Of a stretch of 64,000 nucleotides of DNA, positions 1 through 7,377 are shown one piece after another (the first letter of the stretch is position 1; each line of letters starts with the position of its first letter). The stretch covers positions 1,612,001 to 1,676,000 of the forward strand of contig NZ_JAGINT010000001.1 in the NCBI RefSeq assembly GCF_017876295.1. Reading direction: 5' to 3'. The notes beneath the pieces were generated by a model. The model saw only the letters and a program-made list of their open reading frames with translations. It searched no databases and was not told the origin of the DNA. A program made the translations under genes and the position numbers. Origin of the DNA: Kribbella aluminosa (GTDB lineage: Bacteria > Actinomycetota > Actinomycetes > Propionibacteriales > Kribbellaceae).

Positions 1-1087
1 TGATGCTGCTGAGGGCCGCGTCGAGATACTCGGGGGTCAGTCCGTGGGTGATGCGGAGGTGGGACTCGATGCCGAAGTGTTCGCCCGCTCCGACCAGAAC
101 GCTGCCTTCGGTACGCAGGGCATCGGCGACCTCGGAGCTGGTCATCGGGAGGTCGTAGCGGACGAAGGCCAGCGCGGTGGACTGCGGCGGGACGACCGAC
201 AGCAGGCCGTTGCTGTCGGCAACCCACTTCGACAGGCGGTCGTAGCCGTCGCGGATCAGCGCGCGGTTGCGGGTGAGGAGGCGGTCGCGGGATCGCAGGG
301 CGACCTCCGCGAGGTGCATGGAGAGCATGCTGGTCGCGATCGTGGCGTACTCGTGGTGGCGCCAGGTCGCCTCGACCGTCGCAGGCGACGCGACCAGCCA
401 CCCGAGCCGCAACCCGGGCAGGCCGAACGCCTTGGACAGACTCCCGACACAGACGAGCTTGTCGTAACGGCCCCACAGACTCGGTGTGATCTCGTCGGTG
501 AGCCGCTCGGTTCCGCGGTAGACCTCGTCGGCCAGGATCCAGGCACCGACCCGCTCGGCCACCGCTACGACGGCCTCGAGTTCGGCGGCCGTCAGGATCG
601 TGCCGGCCGGGTTGTTCGGGTTGGTGATCGCGATCAGCTTGGTGTCCGGACGTACGACGCTCTCGAGCGCGGCGAGATCCGGGCGCCACCCGTTGTCCGG
701 GTCCAGTGGGAACGCGTCGACCTCGGCGCCGGCGTTCAGCGCGAGGCCCCGCACCTGCCGGTACCCGGGCTCCATCACCACCACGTGATCGCCCGCGGAC
801 ACCAGGCCGGCGACGGTGATCGCGTTGGCCTCGGCCGCGCCGACGGTGACCAGGACGTTCCCGGCCTCGGCGCCGTGCCACTCGGCGATCAACGCGCGCA
901 GCGGATCCGTCCCGCCGACCGGCGGGTAGTGCAGGTCGATCGCGAGCAACCGACGTACCGCTTGGGGATCGTCGCCGAGCAACTCGCCCAGCGCGACCGG
1001 ATGACAGCCGCTGTCGGCGAGGTTGTACGCGACCGAGTGCTCGTAGCGCGACTGCCACTCTTCAAGTGCGAACGGGGTGAATGACAT
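1..1087 (-). CDS. PLP-dependent aminotransferase, class I/II (3' end outside window)
   Basis: Fold-type I aminotransferase that would move an amino group between an amino acid and a 2-oxo acid; substrate unknown. Translated from ATG at 1087, the frame stays open to the window edge (362 codons, C-terminus missing). Visible family motifs are NPNNPAG near residue 156, DEVYRG near 187 (Asp contacting the pyridinium nitrogen) and GSLSKAFGLPGLRLGW around 215-230, whose Lys (about 219) should bind PLP. It follows the ornithine-cyclodeaminase-like gene after only 10 bp, so the two are probably co-transcribed and belong to one amino-acid pathway. The family call is firm; the substrate is not shown. 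Confidence 0.88.
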   Translation of the reverse strand, partial: MSFTPFALEEWQSRYEHSVAYNLADSGCHPVALGELLGDDPQAVRRLLAIDLHYPPVGGTDPLRALIAEWHGAEAGNVLVTVGAAEANAITVAGLVSAGDHVVVMEPGYRQVRGLALNAGAEVDAFPLDPDNGWRPDLAALESVVRPDTKLIAITNPNNPAGTILTAAELEAVVAVAERVGAWILADEVYRGTERLTDEITPSLWGRYDKLVCVGSLSKAFGLPGLRLGWLVASPATVEATWRHHEYATIATSMLSMHLAEVALRSRDRLLTRNRALIRDGYDRLSKWVADSNGLLSVVPPQSTALAFVRYDLPMTSSEVADALRTEGSVLVGAGEHFGIESHLRITHGLTPEYLDAALSSI

Positions 1088-1097
1088 GTACGACCTC

Positions 1098-1994
1098 TCA
1101 GCTGGACGGAACGAGCAGGCGAGTGACGGCGAGGTCCTCGATGCCGAGGCCGATCGAGCGGAAGAACACCGGACGATCTCCGGACGGGCGCTCACACGCA
1201 CCGGTCAGCAACTCGGGTAGATCACCACGCAGTTGCTTCGGTGACCAGATGCCTTGCTCCGCGGCGATCACCATCTCCCCGGCGGAAGCCGTGACCGTCG
1301 GCCGATAGTCGCCGTACACGTCGAGGTCCGGCAACGCAGCCGGCGCGATCTCGTGGGCGCGCGGCACGTTGGTGCTGATCGAGGTCACGAGGGTGCCGGC
1401 GTCTAGTGCAGTGACGTCGATGACCGCCTCGCCGGCCGAGGTGCAGAGCAGTACGACGTCGGCTCCGGCAGCGGCCTCGTCCGCACTGGCGGTGAGCGTC
1501 GTACCGTCCGGCGCCTCGCGCAGGGACCGGCTGTAGATCCGCACGTCGGCAAACGACCGGACCGCGCGGGCGTACCGCAGATGCGCGTGCGCCTGAGCGC
1601 CCGCGCCGATGAGGGCCAGTGTGGACGCATCGCTTTTGGCAAGCAGGTCGACGGCAAGCGCGGTCGTCGCCGCGGTCCGCTCGACGGTGAGCGCTTTGGA
1701 GTCGCACAGCACGACAGGTCGTCCGGTCCGGGTGCTCAGGACCACGGTCCACGCGGCGACGATCGCGGAACCGTCCGGCTGCGGGAGGTACGGCGACAGC
1801 TTCGCGGCGTACGCCTCACTCGTGGCGGCCTGGTAGGCGATCACGTCGCCGCCGCCCGGCAGTAACGTGACGGTCTGCGGCGGCTGGATCGCGGTCCCGG
1901 CCGCCAGTTCGGTGAACGCCGACCGCAGCGCGGCCAGGACGTCCTCGGTCGGCAACGAAGGCAACTGCTCCACAATGGGTATACTGGTGCTCAT
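1098..1994 (-). CDS. ornithine cyclodeaminase / mu-crystallin family protein
   Basis: Rossmann-type NAD(P) enzyme of the ornithine cyclodeaminase family, which includes ornithine cyclodeaminases, alanine dehydrogenases and imine (pyrroline-2-carboxylate) reductases. At 298 residues it is slightly shorter than typical members. Lys65 in AAKLS and Arg106 in ERTAATTALA fit the family's active-site positions, and GAGAQA at about 130-135 is the dinucleotide loop. I start at ATG 1994 rather than the upstream in-frame codon at 2015, because TATATT lies 7 nt before this ATG, as expected for a leaderless actinobacterial transcript. The aminotransferase follows and an XRE-cupin regulator is divergent. 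With a proline-racemase-family gene 2.7 kb away, a ketimine or pyrroline reductase role is plausible but inferred. Confidence 0.85.
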   Translation of the reverse strand: MSTSIPIVEQLPSLPTEDVLAALRSAFTELAAGTAIQPPQTVTLLPGGGDVIAYQAATSEAYAAKLSPYLPQPDGSAIVAAWTVVLSTRTGRPVVLCDSKALTVERTAATTALAVDLLAKSDASTLALIGAGAQAHAHLRYARAVRSFADVRIYSRSLREAPDGTTLTASADEAAAGADVVLLCTSAGEAVIDVTALDAGTLVTSISTNVPRAHEIAPAALPDLDVYGDYRPTVTASAGEMVIAAEQGIWSPKQLRGDLPELLTGACERPSGDRPVFFRSIGLGIEDLAVTRLLVPSS

Positions 1995-2010
1995 AGTGAG
2001 AAATATAGTG
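1993..2010. promoter_or_regulatory. direct repeat ATAGTG in divergent promoter
   Basis: Two copies of ATAGTG lie 12 bp apart (1993-1998 and 2005-2010) and overlap the likely leaderless -10 of the ornithine-cyclodeaminase-like gene, just upstream of the XRE-cupin gene. A repeat in this place is a reasonable operator for that regulator. This is inference only. Confidence 0.35.
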
Positions 2011-2027
2011 CGCATCTCGGAGGGTGG

Positions 2028-2594
2028 ATGTCAACGGACGAGAACCGGAGTACGGCGTTCATCGAGCGCCTGGGCCATGAGGTACGACGACGCCGCAAGG
2101 CCGGCGGAATGACCGTGCAGACCCTCGCGGACCGGTCCGGCCTGAGCCGGCGGATGCTCACGCAGATCGAGCAGGGTACGGCGAACCCGAGCCTGGTCAC
2201 CGTCGACAAGATCGCCCACGCGCTCGGTGTCGACTTCGCGGCCCTCTCGGCGCCGACGTCCACCGAACCACTGCAGGTGTCCGAGCCGACGGAGGTCTGG
2301 CGCAACGACGCCGGCAGCCGAGCCGTCCTGCACGCCGCCGGCTCCCGCCGTGGCGGCCCCGAACTCTGGGAATGGACCCTGCAACCAGGTGACCGCTACG
2401 ACGCGGAACCCGACCCGCCCGGCACCGAGGAACTCCTCCTGGTAACCGCCGGCTCCCTCGTGCTGACCGCCGACCACCAGGCAGTCACCCTCACCCCCGG
2501 AATGTCCGCCCGCCTCGCCAGCGACCGCACCTACTCGTACGCCGCCCCCACCAGTCAGACCACCTTCGTCCGCGTAGTCCAGCCCACCGCCTGA
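2028..2594 (+). CDS. XRE-family regulator with C-terminal cupin domain
   Basis: A 188-residue DNA-binding regulator. Residues about 15-68 form a Cro/CI helix-turn-helix (TVQTLADRSGLSRRMLTQIE is the recognisable core). Residues about 110-185 form a small cupin beta-barrel that normally senses a metabolite. This HTH_3 plus Cupin_2 layout is common among regulators of amino-acid and polyamine catabolism. ATG 2028 is preceded by GGAGGGTGG. It is divergent from the ornithine-cyclodeaminase-like/aminotransferase pair, with only about 33 bp between start codons, and is probably their regulator. Confidence 0.9.
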   Translation: MSTDENRSTAFIERLGHEVRRRRKAGGMTVQTLADRSGLSRRMLTQIEQGTANPSLVTVDKIAHALGVDFAALSAPTSTEPLQVSEPTEVWRNDAGSRAVLHAAGSRRGGPELWEWTLQPGDRYDAEPDPPGTEELLLVTAGSLVLTADHQAVTLTPGMSARLASDRTYSYAAPTSQTTFVRVVQPTA

Positions 2595-2612
2595 CTCGAG
2601 CTCTGCTCAGCT

Positions 2613-4214
2613 TTAGCGGAGGGCGTCGGTCAGGCGGAGGCCGAGGATGAAGGGGAGACCGTTCGGGGTGCCGACGCCGGTGACGGTGTCGTAGCCCTTC
2701 ACGGTGACCTGGTCGGTTTCCGTGCGGTCGTGGGAGTCGAAGACGTCGAGGGATGCGCTGTCGGTGCCGTCGGCCGGGATGAACGCGGCGCGGTTCTGCT
2801 GGGGCGTGGTTGCGGGCAGCGGGAGGACGTCGCGGAACGCCGGTGTGCCGTGCAACCGGTAGATGAGCGGGTTGATGAAGCCGAAGGACCGCCGGCCCTG
2901 CTGGGCATCGGCGACGAGGCCTGCGACCAGAGGTGCGGACAGACTCGTCCCCGCGTTCACCTGTGTCACGTAGCGCTTGCTGTCAGAGTCGGTGTAGCCC
3001 GTCAGCATGCCCGTGTCGATGTCGCCGACGGCAGAGATGTCCGGCACCGTCCGGTTCACCGCGGTCCGCCCGGCGATCCTTACGTGCGACATCGACGCCG
3101 GTACGACGCCCTTCTGATAGGCAGGCTGCGCGTACTCCAGGCTGGTCCCGCCGCCGCCCGACGTCAGGCCCACGCCGCTCCACTTGCCGCCGTCCGGGAT
3201 CGCGGTCTCGTTCGACCAGCCGGTCTCGAACATGCGCTTGTTCCGCGCGTCCAGGCCCAGCGTCGTACCGCCGACGGCCGTCACGAACGGATCCGACGCC
3301 GTGGTCGTGAGGCCGGGGGTGTCGCCGGAGGAGAAGTACAGCCCGACACCCTCGGCGGCTGCGCGAACGGCGAGCGCGTGCACGGTCTTCGGCGGTACGT
3401 CGCCGATCGGGATCTGCCAGGAGTTGGAGACGATCGAGGCGCTCGGACGGTGGCCGTCACCCTTCAGTACGGCGGCGACCGCGTTCAGCAGGGCCTGGTC
3501 CTCGTTGCAGCCACCTCCGACAACCATCAGCTGCTTGGCGTCCGGCGCCATCGCGTAGACCGCTTCGGAGTCCATCTCCGCTTCGTCGTTGTACGGCGCC
3601 GCGCTCCGCGACGCCTGGCTGCAGCCCGTGCCGCCGCCGAGGTGGATCTCCTTGTACTGGTCCGCCTTCGGCGCCGGCAGGTGGTTCCGCCGCGCGTACT
3701 CGCGGAGTGTCCGGAGCATGTCGGTCGGCGCCAGGCTCTCGGTCAACGCGACGGTCTGCCCCTTGCCCGTGAAGGCCGGGCTCGCGCCGTACGCCGTACG
3801 CAGCTGGTTGGCGGAGTATCCGCAGATCGGCAGCGAGGCCTTGGTGAGACCGCGGAACGCCGGCTTGACGGTCTGCACGTGCTGACCCCAGTACTGCGAG
3901 CATGTCGGCTTCGGGGCCCGTCCCGTCCGAGCCGACGCGGAGCTCGTACCGTCGAGCCCGGTGATGCCCAGCGCCATCGCCGGCAGCGACTGCACCTTCT
4001 CCGCCTGGCCGAACCGGGCCGTGTATTCGTCCGGGCTCAGATAGTGGTGGTACAGGGGATTGCCTGGCGTGGAGACGGCGGTGGCGAACCGTTCAGCTCC
4101 GGACAGGTCAGGCGCCAGCCGGACCTGGATCGTCTGCTGTGGAGGGGTCTCCACCGATGCCCCGCCGGCCACCAGCGCGGCACAGCCCACCATCGCACCA
4201 ACAGTCCTGATCAC
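2613..4214 (-). CDS. secreted S53 family serine-carboxyl peptidase (sedolisin, kumamolisin-like)
   Basis: Exported acid-type endopeptidase. It has an N-terminal signal segment (VGAMVGCAALVAGG), a pro-kumamolisin activation domain (about 30-95) and an S53 catalytic domain. The Glu-Asp pair is visible in EAEMDSEAV (about Glu211 and Asp215), the oxyanion Asp in SSGD (about 298), and the nucleophile in GTSLSAP (Ser about 424). At 533 residues it is a normal length for a pro-enzyme. GTG at 4214 is chosen because GGGGAG sits 5 nt upstream; GTG 4220 is also in frame but lies directly against that sequence. It is convergent with the XRE-cupin gene at 18 bp and has no functional partner next to it. 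Confidence 0.9.
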   Translation of the reverse strand: MIRTVGAMVGCAALVAGGASVETPPQQTIQVRLAPDLSGAERFATAVSTPGNPLYHHYLSPDEYTARFGQAEKVQSLPAMALGITGLDGTSSASARTGRAPKPTCSQYWGQHVQTVKPAFRGLTKASLPICGYSANQLRTAYGASPAFTGKGQTVALTESLAPTDMLRTLREYARRNHLPAPKADQYKEIHLGGGTGCSQASRSAAPYNDEAEMDSEAVYAMAPDAKQLMVVGGGCNEDQALLNAVAAVLKGDGHRPSASIVSNSWQIPIGDVPPKTVHALAVRAAAEGVGLYFSSGDTPGLTTTASDPFVTAVGGTTLGLDARNKRMFETGWSNETAIPDGGKWSGVGLTSGGGGTSLEYAQPAYQKGVVPASMSHVRIAGRTAVNRTVPDISAVGDIDTGMLTGYTDSDSKRYVTQVNAGTSLSAPLVAGLVADAQQGRRSFGFINPLIYRLHGTPAFRDVLPLPATTPQQNRAAFIPADGTDSASLDVFDSHDRTETDQVTVKGYDTVTGVGTPNGLPFILGLRLTDALR

Positions 4215-4319
4215 GACCACTCCCCGTATCAGTCAGTAACAGCTCAGTCACTCTACGCCGTCATCAACGTGAGCCCGTTCTACTGACGCTCGAAGTGGTC
4301 GATTCGGTTGATCAGAGAT

Positions 4320-4643
4320 TCACTTCACGGCGAGTTCGCCGAGCTCTGACCAGTCGTCCTGCGGGACCTTGAAGTTGACGATGCGCGGGGTCTTGACCAG
4401 GTGCGGCGGGAGGTGCTGCTGGGCCGCCTTGAAATGGTCGGAGGTGACGTGGTGGGTCGCGGCCTCGTCGTCGGCGAAGGCCTCGATCAGCACGTACTCG
4501 TCGGTGTCGTCGAGGGAGCGCGACCAGTCGAACCACAGGCAGCCGGGCTCCGCGCGGGTCGCGGCGGTGAAGTCGGCGGTGATCGACGGCCAGTCCTCGG
4601 CGTGCTCGGGCTTCACCCGGAACTTCGCGGTAATGAAGATCAT
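4320..4643 (-). CDS. antibiotic biosynthesis monooxygenase (ABM) domain protein
   Basis: A 107-residue dimeric alpha+beta barrel of the YgiN/ABM type, a family of cofactor-independent monooxygenases. The pattern KFRVKPEHAEDW near the N-terminus, EPGCLWFDW in the middle, and the strand VLIEAFADDEAATHH followed by HFKAAQQHL is diagnostic. I start at ATG 4643; the frame is open further upstream, but the added residues are basic and unlike the family. It lies 49 bp downstream of the proline-racemase-family gene and may share its transcript. The substrate cannot be told from sequence; a quinol or peptide-derived substrate is only a guess. Confidence 0.8.
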   Translation of the reverse strand: MIFITAKFRVKPEHAEDWPSITADFTAATRAEPGCLWFDWSRSLDDTDEYVLIEAFADDEAATHHVTSDHFKAAQQHLPPHLVKTPRIVNFKVPQDDWSELGELAVK

Positions 4644-4692
4644 GAGGATCAACCTAGCGGGCCTCCGCGGCAAGCGCCGTCGCAATCTGAGA

Positions 4693-5649
4693 TCAGCGCA
4701 GGACGAACCCGGTGCCCAACGGGTCGCGCGGATCGAGGGTGAACGTCGCGCTGCCGGTGCGATAGGCGTTCCCGGCGACCTCGGTGATCACGCCGTCCGG
4801 CGTCTCCTCGACCACCCGACCGCGGAACGTCGTACCGACGATCGACTCGTGGCGGAGCGTCTGCCCAGGCCTGAGCCGGCCCTCGTCGTACAGCAGCGCG
4901 AGGCGGGCCGACGTACCGGAGCCGCACGGGGAGCGGTCGGCCTCACCGTCGGCGAAGACCGCGAGGTTGCGCTGGTGCGGGCCTTCCTCCCACGAGCCGA
5001 GGTCGTCGTACAGGATCGTGCCGTAGAGGCCGCTGAGCCGCGGATCGGTCGGGTGCACGGCGACCGGGTCCAGCGCCCACTTGATCTCGCGGCCGATCGC
5101 GATCAGGTCCGCGTACGACGCCGGCGTCACCGAGAGGCCGACCGACGAGGCGCGAACGGACGCGTAGAACGCCCCGCCGTAGCTGATGTCCGCCGTCACC
5201 TCTCCCCGCGACGTCGTCAGCTGCACCCCGCGCCGAAGCACGTACGACGGAACGTTGCGGAAGGCAACACCATCGGGTCCGACCTGTGCGGTCACCCGTC
5301 CGGACGGTACGTCGATGACGACCTCGCCCGCCGGGACCAGACCGGTGGCCACGGCCCAGGTCGCGAGCGCGATCGTCCCGTGCCCGCACGCGGTCGAGTA
5401 CCCGTCCTTGTGCCAGAACACCACGCCGAAGTCCGCGCCGTCGTCGTCACCCGGTACGACGAATCCGCCGTACATGTCGGCATGACCGCGTGGCTCGTTG
5501 ACCAGCAACTGCCGGACGGCATCGACCTCCGAGGACGACTGCGCCGTGACCCGGCGGTCCGCGACCGTCGCACCCGGGATCTCCACCGAGGTCACGATCC
5601 GGAACGGCTCCCCGGCCGTGTGGTAATCCACAACGTTGACATCGTCCAC
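4693..5649 (-). CDS. proline racemase / 4-hydroxyproline epimerase family protein
   Basis: A 318-residue diaminopimelate-epimerase-fold enzyme. Both catalytic thiols are present: Cys88 in ACGHGT and Cys242 in DRSPCGSGTSA. The dehydratases of this family (trans-3-hydroxy-L-proline dehydratase) replace one Cys with Thr or Ser, so this one should be a racemase or 2-epimerase acting on proline or 4-hydroxyproline. His and Asp partners occur in CGHG and ADRS. It fits with the ornithine-cyclodeaminase-like gene upstream in the window, since imine reduction is a step in hydroxyproline/proline catabolism, but the two are not adjacent. The start at 5649 gives the usual N-terminus (VVDYHTAGEP). Confidence 0.88.
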   Translation of the reverse strand: MDDVNVVDYHTAGEPFRIVTSVEIPGATVADRRVTAQSSSEVDAVRQLLVNEPRGHADMYGGFVVPGDDDGADFGVVFWHKDGYSTACGHGTIALATWAVATGLVPAGEVVIDVPSGRVTAQVGPDGVAFRNVPSYVLRRGVQLTTSRGEVTADISYGGAFYASVRASSVGLSVTPASYADLIAIGREIKWALDPVAVHPTDPRLSGLYGTILYDDLGSWEEGPHQRNLAVFADGEADRSPCGSGTSARLALLYDEGRLRPGQTLRHESIVGTTFRGRVVEETPDGVITEVAGNAYRTGSATFTLDPRDPLGTGFVLR

Positions 5650-5727
5650 CCACTCACCCTAGACAAACGAAACCGCTGCGTCCCGGGTAGGGGACGGCAG
5701 CGGTTCGAGCGGCCTGAGCGGATGGGG

Positions 5728-5925
5728 TCAGGCGGCTTGCGGTACCCGGTTCCGGGCGGCCCAGACCGCTCGGCGCAGTTGGGCTTTGTCGGGGTATCCG
5801 GCCTCGCGGCCGATCAGGTAGACGTCGTGGCTGCGCATGTTCACCATGCCGGCGACGTACCAGACCGGGCTGCCCTCGGCGAGCATCGTGATGATCATGT
5901 TCCGGGTGTCGGTGGTGGTGTTCAT
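5728..5925 (-). CDS. small HTH-like protein (65 aa)
   Basis: Short gene with a strong AAAGGAGAGGG ribosome-binding site before ATG 5925. The middle (PVWYVAGMVNMRSHDVYLIGREAGYPD) has the spacing of a homeodomain-like helix-turn-helix of the resolvase type, where small residues follow a recognition helix ending in AGYPD. No other domain is visible. It is preceded by about 450 bp of non-coding, hairpin-rich DNA. It could be a small regulator; no partner is evident, and the function is unknown. Confidence 0.6.
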   Translation of the reverse strand: MNTTTDTRNMIITMLAEGSPVWYVAGMVNMRSHDVYLIGREAGYPDKAQLRRAVWAARNRVPQAA

Positions 5926-5998
5926 TCTGACCCTCTCCTTTGGTCGCTCTTACTGGTACGTCGAACCGGGAGGGCCGGAATCGACACCGGCGACAAGA

Positions 5999-6033
5999 GA
6001 AAAACAGAGCGCCCCGATCGATGATCGGGGCGC
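5999..6033 (-). terminator. intrinsic terminator on minus strand
   Basis: An 11-bp perfect inverted repeat (6009-6019 with 6023-6033, 3-nt loop, GC-rich) is followed on the minus strand by TCTGTTTTTC. It would end a transcript coming from the LigD-type gene or from a leader upstream of the 65-residue protein. Confidence 0.75.
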
Positions 6034-6039
6034 TTGTCC

Positions 6040-6072
6040 GTGTGGGTCCCGGGGGGAGTGGGACCTCCACAC
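6040..6072. repeat. stem-loop next to the terminator
   Basis: GTGTGG pairs with CCACAC and, inside it, GTCCC pairs with GGGAC, with a 2-nt bulge and a G-rich loop. Together with the terminator it makes a tandem hairpin in a stretch without genes (5926-6376). Confidence 0.5.
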
Positions 6073-6261
6073 GTTGGGGGGACTTTGACGTTAACCCGGC
6101 CAAGGGGTCACCACCCCGCGTATTCGTGCTGTGTCGAAAAGTTATCCGGCGGTCCGTCGCCGGCGCCCCGGTGGTCCCGAGCAGCTGCCGCCGCCCGCGC
6201 GTCGCCAACTCGACGGGCATGCCTCGTAGGCGGCAGCTGAGTCCAAGATCTGCACTGATGG

Positions 6262-6376
6262 TCCGGGCTCCGGACGTGTGCCACTCACCAAGCGTGTGCC
6301 ATCCATGCCGGTCACGCGTACGGGCCCGCGTCGCGAACGCCCAGGGACCGGGTTGGTGAGTGGGGCAGGTCCGCCG
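6262..6376. repeat. two-armed palindromic element, copy 1
   Basis: A 30-bp left arm (6262-6291, with CCGGACGTGTG and CACTCACCAA) and a 24-bp right arm (6353-6376, TTGGTGAGTGG ... GGTCCGC) are complementary over CCACTCACCAA and again over GGAC/GTCC. Both arms recur nearly unchanged at 27847-27960, while the 61-bp centre is not conserved. The right end touches the stop codon of the LigD-type gene. No coding potential is seen. Confidence 0.7.
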
Positions 6377-7342
6377 TCAGTCCTCGGGTGGGGCCTCGGC
6401 GCCTTCGCATTCGTCGCGGTCGGCCCACTCGATCAGGGTGTCGAGCGAGTAGGGGTTGTCGTCGATCGTCGCGTGCAGGTCGCCGAGCTCGGCGTACCGC
6501 TGAGGGACTGTCGCGATCGTGAAGTCCTTCGGGTGCACGTCGTCGACCTCGTCCCAGCGGATCGGGGTCGACACGGTGCCTTCCGGGTTACCGCGCACCG
6601 AGTACGCGCTGGCGATCGTGTGGTCGCGGGCGTTCTGGTTGTAGTCGACGAAGACCAGCCGCGGGTCGCGATCCTTGCGCCACCACGTGGTCGTCACGTC
6701 CTCCGGTGTACGCCGCTCCACCTCCCGCGCGAACGCGAGCGCGGCCCGCCGTACATCCGTGAAGCCGTACGCCGGCTCGACGCGGACGTAGATGTGGATA
6801 CCGCTGCCGCCGGACGTCTTCGGGTAGCCGACCGCGCCGAGCTCGTCGAGTACTTCGTGCGCGGTGTGCGCGACCCGGCGTACGCGATCGAACGGGCAGT
6901 CGGGCATCGGGTCCAGGTCGATCCGCCACTCGTCGGGCTTCTCGGTGTCGGCGCGCCGCGAGTTCCACGGGTGGAACTCGACCGTCGACATCTGCACCGC
7001 CCACGCCACGTGCGCGATCTCGGTGACGCACAGCTCGTCCGCGGTCCGGTTGTACCGGGGGAACTTGACCCGCACCGTCTCCATCCACGGCGGCGCCCCG
7101 TGCGGCAACCGCTTCTGATGCACCTTCTCGCCCGAAACCCCCTCCGGGAACCGGTGCAACATGCACGGCCGCTCCCGCAGCGCGTTCACGATCCCGTCCC
7201 CGACGGACAGGTAGTACTTGACCAGATCCAGCTTGGTCTCACCCCGCGCAGGAAAGTACACCCGCTCAGGATTGGACACCCGAACGGTCCGACCACCCAC
7301 CTCCAGCTCGACCGCCGGAGACTTCGCCTTGGACTCGGCCAT
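6377..7342 (-). CDS. LigD-type polymerase/primase domain protein (NHEJ-related)
   Basis: A 321-residue stand-alone homologue of the polymerase (PolDom) module of bacterial ligase D, which fills and extends ends during non-homologous end joining. The archaeo-eukaryotic primase signature is present: Asp142 and Asp144 in RIDLDP, SGGSGIHIYV with His183, and a third acidic residue in FVDYNQN (Asp233). An N-terminal KKxY-like patch (TKLDLVKYYLSVGDGI) fits the family. No ligase or phosphoesterase domain is fused and no Ku gene lies nearby, which is common in actinomycetes, where several PolDom paralogues are scattered. Many databases label such proteins ATP-dependent DNA ligase, which is not correct for this domain. 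Confidence 0.9.
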   Translation of the reverse strand: MAESKAKSPAVELEVGGRTVRVSNPERVYFPARGETKLDLVKYYLSVGDGIVNALRERPCMLHRFPEGVSGEKVHQKRLPHGAPPWMETVRVKFPRYNRTADELCVTEIAHVAWAVQMSTVEFHPWNSRRADTEKPDEWRIDLDPMPDCPFDRVRRVAHTAHEVLDELGAVGYPKTSGGSGIHIYVRVEPAYGFTDVRRAALAFAREVERRTPEDVTTTWWRKDRDPRLVFVDYNQNARDHTIASAYSVRGNPEGTVSTPIRWDEVDDVHPKDFTIATVPQRYAELGDLHATIDDNPYSLDTLIEWADRDECEGAEAPPED

Positions 7343-7377
7343 GACGCCAACCTAACCGGCGCCGGGGACAAACGGCA

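Noticed and set aside
1994..2034. TTGACA ahead of the ornithine-cyclodeaminase-like gene as its -35
   Set aside because: The spacing to TATATT is 21 bp, too long for a standard promoter, and the hexamer lies within the start of the divergent gene.
2730..4286. Long open frame antisense to the S53 peptidase gene
   Set aside because: Arg/Gly/Val-rich shadow of a high-GC gene; the opposite strand has signal peptide, propeptide and catalytic motifs.
5960..5995. tRNA 3'-half-like sequence (T-arm-like stem on the minus strand, CGGTGTCGATTCCG)
   Set aside because: No matching acceptor 5' strand, D-arm or anticodon arm is found in the 60 bp where they should be; the loop is one base too long.
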